Made by a program: the position numbers and the translations under genes | The notes under the pieces: generated by a model | Told to the model about the DNA's origin: nothing | Database searches by the model: none | The model's input: only the letters and a program-made list of their open reading frames with translations | Source: a virus | Reading direction: 5' to 3' (one strand) | DNA: 23,278 bases | Virus record (IMG/VR): IMGVR_UViG_3300010885_009075 | Coordinates: 1-23,278 of that record | In this document: in pieces, positions 14,272 through 22,100 of the stretch | Layout of the letters: every line of letters starts with the position of its first letter | Numbering within the stretch: the first letter of the stretch is position 1

Positions 14272-15249
14272 TTAAATTTCTTCGATTTCTATTTTTGAGG
14301 AGTATATTGAAAACATCGGATGCGTTAAATCCGGTACTTGTGTTAGCTTTCCGTATATTTGAAAAGTTTGTTCTTTGTCGTAATCTTCACTAGCATCTGG
14401 AAATAAACTAATTAATAATCCTTTATTAATACCATTAGCTTTGATGATTTTAGTAAATACTGCGCGATCAGTGGGTGTTAACCAAGTTAAATCAAAACTC
14501 ATTGTGTTGTACTGAATACCACGATTTGTTACCAAATCTCCTGACTCAGTACGTGAGTTAGTGCTTAGTGATTTGGGTGCGCTTACCAACCCAAAACTAG
14601 TGTTATAAGTTGGTGACCAGTAATCACCTATTACTAATCGCGATGCCTCTACATATCCTGCTGTGTTCTCGTTATCAGTAATTGCAATAGTTAGACTTGA
14701 ACAAGTTTGTGCATTAGGTAACCATACTCTGGCATATGTTCCACTTCCATACGCATAACTATTTGCACCTTGTGGCAAGTAGCTAGAATCCCAAGTACTT
14801 TGACCATATGGACACGCCAGTACGTTTCCTGTAGTATAAGTTGCAGTACCACTACCTGTGCCAACACCTGTAGCCGTAAATGTAGTTGCTATGTTATTAT
14901 TGGCAGCACCAATAGCAGTAAAACTAGTAGTACCAGGACTTGCAATTGTGTAAGCAGTACCTACTACAAAAGAACCTGCAGGAACAGTAACAGTTGCTTT
15001 AATTTGCGCAGTTACAGTTAAATTAGTAAAAGGTAGTACTACTCCACGTACTTTTGGTAGAATACTAGAACTAAAAGTAGCAGTAAGTGACGGAGTCGTA
15101 TTAGTTGATCTCCAAACAAGCGACTTGGTATCTTTTAATAAGTTTCCAACTGGAGTAGTTGTCGCGTTTGCAGTTTGTGAAGCAGTAACAGTAGTAGTTG
15201 ATAAATCTGCTAAATTTTGATAGATTACTCGTAGGTTATTTGCTGCCAT
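14272..15249 (-). CDS. Virion structural protein (tail tip), with inserted beta cassette
   Basis: The 325-residue protein has an N-terminal domain of jelly-roll type: NLRVIYQNLADLST at 5-18, PVGNLLKDTKSLVWRS at 33-48, and VRGVVLPFTNLTVTAQIK at 67-84. The domain seems to resume at VLACPYGQSTWDSS (143-156) and ARVWLPNAQTCSSLTIAITD. Between the two, residues 89-140 hold VGTAYTIASPGTTSFTAIG and TFTATGVGTGSGTATY, a cassette found inserted in many phage proteins. The C-terminal half has RNVGIQ-like GIQYNTMSFDLTWLTPTDRA and a strand-rich end. Similar proteins are encoded next to tail-tip hub proteins. It is the last gene before a terminator, and AAGGAT precedes the ATG. Exact virion position is not known. 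Confidence 0.75.
   Translation of the reverse strand: MAANNLRVIYQNLADLSTTTVTASQTANATTTPVGNLLKDTKSLVWRSTNTTPSLTATFSSSILPKVRGVVLPFTNLTVTAQIKATVTVPAGSFVVGTAYTIASPGTTSFTAIGAANNNIATTFTATGVGTGSGTATYTTGNVLACPYGQSTWDSSYLPQGANSYAYGSGTYARVWLPNAQTCSSLTIAITDNENTAGYVEASRLVIGDYWSPTYNTSFGLVSAPKSLSTNSRTESGDLVTNRGIQYNTMSFDLTWLTPTDRAVFTKIIKANGINKGLLISLFPDASEDYDKEQTFQIYGKLTQVPDLTHPMFSIYSSKIEIEEI
14830..14985 (-). other. Inserted TYTI...TATGxGxGSGTA cassette within tail-tip protein
   Basis: About 50 residues rich in Gly, Thr and Ala, with the pattern G-T-x-Y-T-I-x-x-x-G-T-T-x-F-T-x-I-G-A followed by F-T-A-T-G, interrupt the jelly-roll-like domain. This pattern is familiar from many unrelated phage structural proteins. 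Boundaries are judged by eye. Confidence 0.65.
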
Positions 15250-15258
15250 ATTTTATCC

Positions 15259-17148
15259 TTATACTGATATACTTATAGTACCATTTGTAAGATCAATTTT
15301 GAAAGTACCAGTACTATTTTGTAAAAGTCCAGCAGTTAGTGTACCACAATCAGCACTAATAGCCTGTAAAGTACCTACTTTTAAGTTACTTAAGTAAGGG
15401 TTGCCCCAAGCAATACTTGTTGCTGAGGTAAGATCATTAGGGGTGCCGTTTAATATACCGTCTGATTGGTACATATACTGTCCGGCAGTAAGCGTACTTG
15501 TAGCAAGAAAACTCCAGTTGGTTGGGGCTTTGTCCCCTACAGCTGGAGTTGGAGCAGCTGGGGCAGTTCCACTTGTTGTTACAATATAACAAGTGCGGTA
15601 AGACTGACCGCGGGGGCCAATTGAACCATCAACTTTATAACCAATTGTGTTAACTGCCACAGCTGTACTATTCCAGTTAACTGTGGTGGTAACTGCTGTA
15701 GCTACATCTTTAATAGGTAAACTTAACTGATAAAGTGTATAACCTACTCCAGGTGCTGCAGGAGCATAACTTGTGTATCCTGTTGGGTAAGTATCAACTA
15801 ATGCCGTACTCCAAGTATATGCACCTGTGGCAACACGTGCAGGAGCACTACCCGTGTTACTCCAAGCATATGCAGTTACTGTGGCGTATTTTGTTGCTTC
15901 TGCTACCCCGTATTTACCTACACTAATATAGTCTACAACAACTTGACCACCGATACCACTAACAAAGTCAAAACGTATTTGGCTAATGTTACTAGCCAAA
16001 TAGTCAGTACTACTAACAGGTAACGTAAGCGTACGCATGTCTAAGTTTATTGTAGTCCAAGTACCTGTAGCAGGTTGTGGTATAGTTTTATAGTAAGCAT
16101 CTATATTTTCTGGACGAGTTTGGCTGGTATATGCAATTTTACCTACCCAAGTTCCGCTTACTACTTTTATTCGCATACTAATAATATAACTATTAGCAGG
16201 TACTAGAGTAAGACTGGTTAGTAACACAGATTGAGTGGTGTCGGTATTTGTAAGGGTAGTGGTAGTATCACCATCGGAAGTAGCTTTATTGCCTAAATAA
16301 GTTACGCCAGTTGGTAAAGTAGCACCAGCAAAATCATAATTAGCAATTGGATATAGGTTAACACCATCAGCCCCAATAGTACCATTAGCAACTTTGTTGT
16401 AAACAATTTCACGACCAATAGTAGGGGATACAGCCACACCGCTGGCGTCATATACTGTTATAATAAAAGCAACTTTTGCACCGTCTGTTGAAAGTGCGGT
16501 AATTCCGTTAAATGTCCAACTAGTTGAAGTATTTGAGGTTGTTCCGGCATTTCGGCCTGCTGCTTGTGTAGTGTCTATTGATACGCTAAAACTATTAGCC
16601 GCGGCCGTAGCGCTGTAGTTTAACAAAGTATTTCCGCGAGACACTGTAATAGTAGTATCTGTATTACCAAATGACGCAATATTGCCTGCAGAGTCAGAAC
16701 TTAATACGGCATTTGTACGCGTTAAACTAGTTACAATAGGTTCTGAAGGCTCTAATGTGTATAATAGTGTAAAATAACCGTATGCTGTATCCAATAGTGG
16801 TTCTGTTACTGTACAACGATACTGAATTTGACTAGAAGTGCTAATAGCTGCTAAAAATGCAGTATTAGTAATTGTTTGAGTTGTGCCTGTACCTAATAAT
16901 AATACCCATGTAGTAGGTGTCGCACTTAGTGCATAGTGCCAAGTGTACGTTGCTGCAGCTGTAAATACACTATTAGGGGCTGCGGTTAGTGTTATACTTG
17001 TAGCGGAAGTACTAAGTGCTAGTGTACTTCCGCCATTTTTTGCGGTTTTAAATCCGCCCGAAGTAGAAGTAACAGTTACCGCAGTTGATTTATTGCGGTA
17101 TGTGGCTGCTTGTAATGCCTTATCGCGATCATTTAAAAGTATTGCCAT
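15259..17148 (-). CDS. Tail-tip protein with carbohydrate-binding-like domain and lambda-J-like C-terminus
   Basis: This 629-residue protein follows the hub-like protein with a TAATG overlap and AGAGGT upstream. Residues 1-120 hold beta-sandwich repeats (TYTWHYALSATPTTW, IQYRCTVTEP) like immunoglobulin or fibronectin folds, and a second such unit spans about 125-255. Around 262-420, NLYPIANYDFAGATLPTGV through VVVDYISVGKYG resembles a jelly-roll carbohydrate-binding module. Residues 420-530 are strand-rich and include a short GSIGPRGQSY collagen-like turn. The C-terminus (VGTLQAISADCGTLTAGLLQ ... GTFKIDLTNGTISI) is typical of the terminal part of phage tail-tip attachment proteins related to lambda J. 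It probably lies at the tail tip and contacts the cell surface. Assignment of the middle domains is tentative. Confidence 0.75.
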   Translation of the reverse strand: MAILLNDRDKALQAATYRNKSTAVTVTSTSGGFKTAKNGGSTLALSTSATSITLTAAPNSVFTAAATYTWHYALSATPTTWVLLLGTGTTQTITNTAFLAAISTSSQIQYRCTVTEPLLDTAYGYFTLLYTLEPSEPIVTSLTRTNAVLSSDSAGNIASFGNTDTTITVSRGNTLLNYSATAAANSFSVSIDTTQAAGRNAGTTSNTSTSWTFNGITALSTDGAKVAFIITVYDASGVAVSPTIGREIVYNKVANGTIGADGVNLYPIANYDFAGATLPTGVTYLGNKATSDGDTTTTLTNTDTTQSVLLTSLTLVPANSYIISMRIKVVSGTWVGKIAYTSQTRPENIDAYYKTIPQPATGTWTTINLDMRTLTLPVSSTDYLASNISQIRFDFVSGIGGQVVVDYISVGKYGVAEATKYATVTAYAWSNTGSAPARVATGAYTWSTALVDTYPTGYTSYAPAAPGVGYTLYQLSLPIKDVATAVTTTVNWNSTAVAVNTIGYKVDGSIGPRGQSYRTCYIVTTSGTAPAAPTPAVGDKAPTNWSFLATSTLTAGQYMYQSDGILNGTPNDLTSATSIAWGNPYLSNLKVGTLQAISADCGTLTAGLLQNSTGTFKIDLTNGTISISV

Positions 17149-19085
17149 TAAATTATTACCTCTACGTTGACTGTACCATTAGCCCAGTCTGGTGCTAGTG
17201 TAATTACTTGTCCGGATTTACCGCTGTTAAGTCCAAAGCGATTATGCGTTAGTGTTACGCCTTGCCCAAGTTTTAAGCCCATAAGCTTAGCTGTTCCGGT
17301 AAATGCGTACACTGTATGTGGTACTTTAAAATAGTTATTCAAAAAAGTTGCAAAATTTGCAGCGTCTGATCCTACAATTAATCTTGTATCTTTTTGAATT
17401 GGAGCAGTTGTTAATTTGTACGTTGATTGTACACTAGCATCAACTACTGTATTTGAATACCACTGTTGACCAAACATAATATTAGCAATTCCTGGTATAC
17501 TGGAAGCTAGTGCTGTTTGTGGTGTATAGTTTTGACAATACCCTACTTTTGTTGCTGCAACTACAGGTGTTCTTTGGGAGATGTGTAAACTATGATGTAG
17601 AATATTATCATCCGTAATACTCATTGTAGCATCAGTCGTATTTATACCTAGTTGTAATAGTTGTAACAATCCAGCACGATTAAAAAATAACTGTGCACCA
17701 ACACTGTTAGCAATATCTTGGCATACTGCAAGCGTATTAGTACGATCTAATACAGGGATACCAATTGCGGAATTGTTAATACCTGTAGGTGCTGTAGCAA
17801 TACTTGAAAAAGCGTTAAAATTAGTTAAGTCAATATCATTAGCAGTTAGTCTTTGATTTGGTTGACCATATTTTGTAACAATAAGCGCAATAATATTGGC
17901 TATATTATTAACATAAGTTTCTTGCGCTACACCGGTAGTTAAATTTACAGAACGTTTTATACCTTGCAATGAGCAAGTAACTGTACCAGCAGGCGGAGAA
18001 GTAAGTGTAAATTTACCTGTAGCTAAAGATACGGTAGCCCCTTGTGGCGGTGTACTAGATCCGCTATTATTTTTTAGTGTAGCATTATAAACAGAAGTAT
18101 CTGTATAAATTGGAACACCGTTATCACGAATTTCAATAAGTAATTCTGTATTAAATGTATTTGACTCAGCTAGTACTGAATTAACGGTACTACCAGTACT
18201 GGTTATAGCGGCAGTAGATAAAGAATAGTATGCTGCCCCATTTACATCACCGCCAGTACTTGTTGTAGCTATAGTAAACGTAGTACCTGAATCAACTGTT
18301 TTAATATAATAAGTTGTTCCACTTACAATACCGCCAAAACCGCTTGGATAAGCTGTTGTAGAAAATGTAAATACAATTGGTTTATTGGGCAAAAAACCGG
18401 CTGTACTATTACAAGTAATTAAATTAGTGGTAACTGTAGTATTAGTTACATAAGTACCAATACTAGTATCATTAAACATATATTCTAGTTTACTGGGGTC
18501 TACTAGTACTGGAGATATATTATTTACTTCACCAAAAATTAGTGGGCGAATAGTGTCTTGATTTGTTTGACCCGCAGCCCAAGTTCCGTATGTACCTAAT
18601 ACATTATCTGTTAGCGGATAATTTAATCGTTGTAATTTATCGCGTACTTTAATGTTAATAGTTTCACGACTACTAGAGTCTACATCTGCAACCACACCAT
18701 CAAACACTTTTTCAAAATTAATGTGTACAACAGCTAAATTATTAGACTCCCAGCGAGGGTCACCTAGATAAACTTTTACTGTGCGATTAACCCAAATATA
18801 CTTTGTGCTATCAAGCCACGAATCTAATTCACCGTTTAGGTTAGCAACTTCAATATCGCCAAAACTCATTGATAAGTTATTGTCAATACCAAGTGATTCA
18901 GTAGTAGATAGTGTACCTGTTAAGTACGGTAAAAATGTTACATCTGCCGTAGTGGTATTATACCCAATGTTAGAAAGATAAAATGTTGTTTCAGTGCTTG
19001 TGGTGACATTTCTAGCAGTAATTTCTACTAGTAGACAACGAATACTTGTTTGGTCTTCTAGCCACGCCTGTGTTAACATACTCAT
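17148..19085 (-). CDS. Tail-tip/hub-like structural protein, 645 aa, with inserted beta cassette
   Basis: The N-terminal part (RCLLVEITARNVTTSTETTF, YLSNIGY, then FLPYLTGTLS and MSFGDIEVANLNGELDSWL) matches a phage virion protein family that seems to act as a hub or tail-tip base. It continues with NRTVKVYLGDPRW, FEKVFDGVVADVDSSS and TIRPLIFGEVNNISPVLVDP at 178-197. Family members usually pass from the YMFNDTSI block (202-209) straight to ELLIEIRDNGVPIY (314-327); here about 100 residues intervene, with LPNKPIVFTFSTTAYPSGF and SGTTYYIKTVDSGTTFTIAT. The C-terminal half has conserved-looking VLDRTNTLAVCQDIANSVGA and FNRAGLLQLLQL segments. The start at 19085 has AGGAG five bases upstream and directly follows a strong promoter. 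A second ATG two codons on is possible. Confidence 0.75.
   Translation of the reverse strand: MSMLTQAWLEDQTSIRCLLVEITARNVTTSTETTFYLSNIGYNTTTADVTFLPYLTGTLSTTESLGIDNNLSMSFGDIEVANLNGELDSWLDSTKYIWVNRTVKVYLGDPRWESNNLAVVHINFEKVFDGVVADVDSSSRETINIKVRDKLQRLNYPLTDNVLGTYGTWAAGQTNQDTIRPLIFGEVNNISPVLVDPSKLEYMFNDTSIGTYVTNTTVTTNLITCNSTAGFLPNKPIVFTFSTTAYPSGFGGIVSGTTYYIKTVDSGTTFTIATTSTGGDVNGAAYYSLSTAAITSTGSTVNSVLAESNTFNTELLIEIRDNGVPIYTDTSVYNATLKNNSGSSTPPQGATVSLATGKFTLTSPPAGTVTCSLQGIKRSVNLTTGVAQETYVNNIANIIALIVTKYGQPNQRLTANDIDLTNFNAFSSIATAPTGINNSAIGIPVLDRTNTLAVCQDIANSVGAQLFFNRAGLLQLLQLGINTTDATMSITDDNILHHSLHISQRTPVVAATKVGYCQNYTPQTALASSIPGIANIMFGQQWYSNTVVDASVQSTYKLTTAPIQKDTRLIVGSDAANFATFLNNYFKVPHTVYAFTGTAKLMGLKLGQGVTLTHNRFGLNSGKSGQVITLAPDWANGTVNVEVII
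18152..18458 (-). other. Inserted beta cassette within hub-like protein
   Basis: Residues about 210-312 carry NKPIVFTFSTT, GIVSGTTYYIKTV and TTFTIATTSTGG, the pattern of a small module often repeated in phage tail proteins (P-V-x-F-T ... G-T-x-Y-Y-V ... F-x-L/I). It separates two blocks that are normally adjacent in the family. Boundaries are approximate. Confidence 0.65.
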
Positions 19086-19110
19086 ATTTTCTCCTAAATC
19101 AATTTACCTT

Positions 19111-19139
19111 ATTATACGCTTTTAGGTAGTTAAAGTCAA
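19111..19139 (-). promoter_or_regulatory. Sigma70-type promoter for tail-tip genes
   Basis: TTGACT (19134-19139) and TATAAT (19111-19116) are separated by exactly 17 bp. Transcription would start near 19104, giving a short leader of about 20 nt before the ATG at 19085, with AGGAG at 19091-19095. It lies about 20 bp after the T-run of the upstream terminator. Confidence 0.88.
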
Positions 19140-19159
19140 GCATAATTTTTATTAGGCGT

Positions 19160-19184
19160 AAAAAAGCCCCGGGGTTACCGGGGC
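19160..19184 (-). terminator. Bidirectional intrinsic terminator after tape measure gene
   Basis: A perfect 7-bp stem (GCCCCGG/CCGGGGC, loop of five) is followed by six T on the minus strand. In the plus direction it is followed by AGTTTTT, so it can act both ways. It starts within six bases of the tape measure stop codon. Confidence 0.93.
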
Positions 19185-19189
19185 AGTTT

Positions 19190-22100
19190 TTACGCTACAC
19201 GAACTTGTGAACGGGTTTTCCAATCTTGTTGGTTTGCCATGTTTTGATTAGCGGTAGCAATCATTTGTGCGTTTTGTACGTTTGATTGTATTGTTGTATC
19301 TATAATAGCACCTGTTTGCTTGTTTTGGTCATCACGTAGCTGACATACTTCTTCGCGCAGTGCTTTGATTTCTGCTACCAATTCCTTAGTATTAAATAAA
19401 TCATTGCTTGCTTGATTTGAGTAAACTCGACTTGGGGTAGCAAAATCTACTAGTTCTGGGCCACGTTCACCTACAACTGACAATCCACGAGCTATACCGC
19501 CATTTGCATGATATCCAATATTTGCAGCATTGGAACCTGCGGTTATGGCACCACCTTGTGCAAGAGCTGTAGCTGCTTGTGCATCTAAGTATTGCTTTAG
19601 TAGTTTGGCCATTGTATCAGTAGAATCTGCAGTAATTTGTAGGTAACTTAATTGCTGTTCTTGTGCAGTTTTTTGTGTTGATAGTGTACCAATAGTAGAG
19701 TCAATAGCGCTTGTTACTGATCCAAGATCAGAGGAATATTGTGCACCGCTAGCATTTACTTCACGTGATGCACCTAATAGTGCATCTCCGGTTGACTGTA
19801 TTTTAGCTAGTGCTGCATCACGATTTGCAATGTCCGTAGCAGAACTATCTGCAGTTATTACCGCTTGTGCAGCAGCTGCGGTTTGCATAAAGATCGACTT
19901 AGCCTGAGCGTATTTTTCAGCAGGAGTTAGTGTGGATGCGGCGCCTGCAGTTAATGCAGTTTTATAGTCTGTTAGTGTTTTTATGGAAGTTGCTAAAGCA
20001 CTATTACTTGAGTTATATGCTGCTTTAAGCTTATCACGTAGCGCTGTTTCATCTGTTAGTGCATTAATATACTTTTGACGAGGACGCAAGCTTTCTTCTA
20101 GTGCATCCAGTTCTTTAGCACGAGAAATTTCTAGTGCTTTAGTTGGTTGTCCTAGTAGCGTATAAATTGCAGCTTCTTGGTCATTAATACTATTAGCATA
20201 AGCTTTAGCAGCTGCTGTTGCATCTGTAAAGGCTGGAACTAATTTAACCAAATCTGCATATAACTGTGAAGTTTCAGGTGTTATAGCAATTAAATCTTTT
20301 AGTTGTTTATCAGTATTAACGCCTGTTATGCCTAATTCTTTTAAACGGTTTTGTACATTTTGTGTACCAACAGCAGCTTTTTCACTATTGCTAAACAGTG
20401 CATTATAATATGCTGAAATAGCTGTGGCAAATTCATCTGCAGTACCGCCAAAATTTTTAATTACAAGCTGTTGTTTTGCTACTAATTCTTCAGAACCAAC
20501 TGCAGTTTTACCTAATGACTTTCCAACCATGTTTAAACCAAAAGTAACAGTTTCGCTATCTTTGATTAGTCTAGCAGCTACTTGATACGATTCTTCGCCA
20601 ACTTTAGTGTAAGTGGACAAGAAAGGGTAAATCTTTAAGGCTTCTTGATTTAATTTTACAGAAATTTCGGCTGTTAATTTTTGTGCAAATTCAGTAGCTG
20701 TTAAATTTTGGTTAGAAACTGTAAAATCTATAACCTCACTGTTAATAATAGCTTGAATTTGTTTGCTATTTTTTCCAAATTTATCTGCTGTATCAAGTAT
20801 AGCCTCATTGAAATTCTGAAAAATTCCTTGTATTGCTTTCTTTACACTAGTAGGTAATTCACTAGGAATTTGAGAATACGTAGTATCTGATCCACGGAAT
20901 TCCCACCACGGATGTTCAGTAGTAGTAGCTACATTAGTATAACCTTGTGCTGCATTTGAACCACTAGCAAAACCAGCTGCAGTACCTCTAGCCATGATAC
21001 CAGAACCAGTTACTGCAGTACTCTGACCGCCCATACCAAAACCAATAGCACCTAGTAGATGATCAATACCGGCAATACCAGTTAGTGAGTTTTGACTACT
21101 ACCAGTATAGGCACCAAAAGGATTATTACCACCAATAAATCCACTTGCACCAAGTGCTTTAGCAGTATTGTAAGTATTTTCTTGAATACCCTTTAAGTGA
21201 GTAATCATGCTACTACTGCTAGAACCCATATTATCAAAGAATACTTTGCCTAATAAGTCAAGTGAGTCGGTAATTGATTTTGCCTCAGCTTTAGGGTCTC
21301 CTAAGACACCACCTTCACGTACGCCAATGGTTTGACCGTCTGCACCTACTTGTTGACCTGTACCGGCTAGTGTACCTTGATCGATTGGTGGTGGGGATGC
21401 TACACTTTGACCAGTTAAACTAGATACAAATTGTGCCATTGCAATCATACGTGGAATGGCAGTATAAGGATCTCCTGCACCCTGAACAAGGACGTCTTGG
21501 ATACCTTGTAAGAAAGTACCATCTTCGACAGTTTTCATCCATTTTTGTGCATTTGCCATAGCATCTTGGATACCTTGTTTGCTTAATCCAGCTTCTTTTG
21601 CAGCTAATGCTAGGCGTTCTAGACTAGCACCTTTTTCAATTGCACTAATTGCTTTGTAAGCAACTGTTTCTTCTTTGAATAGTTTCTTTTGAGCACTGGC
21701 TAGTGTTGCAATATCAGATAGTCTGTCTTTGGCGTTTTTCTTTTTTAGTGCATCTAGTTCGTCTGGCTTAGCATTTGCTTCCTGTGCTAGTCTATCTGCG
21801 CTGCTTTTAGCAAACGCATCCATTGCAGCTGCAGCTTCACCAATTTTTTGACCTATATCACCAAACGCAGTAGCTAGTGCTTGTGTGTTTGCATTAATAT
21901 CTGCTAAATGTTGTTTTTGCTTGATAAGCTCATCATTGTACATTTTTGCTTGATCAATGCCGTCTTGTTGTGCTTTTTTTCTTTTATCAAAAGCAGCTTG
22001 CTGTTCTTTAGCTAAATCAAGAGCAGTTTGTGCGTCTTTTTGTTTTGACGTTAAACTTTCCTGTAATTGTGGATTATTAAGATTAGCACCTGATTCAGTT

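Noticed and set aside
14166-14393. Plus-strand open frame crossing the terminator and promoter
   Set aside because: It spans an intrinsic terminator and the end of a minus-strand gene, with no supporting signals.
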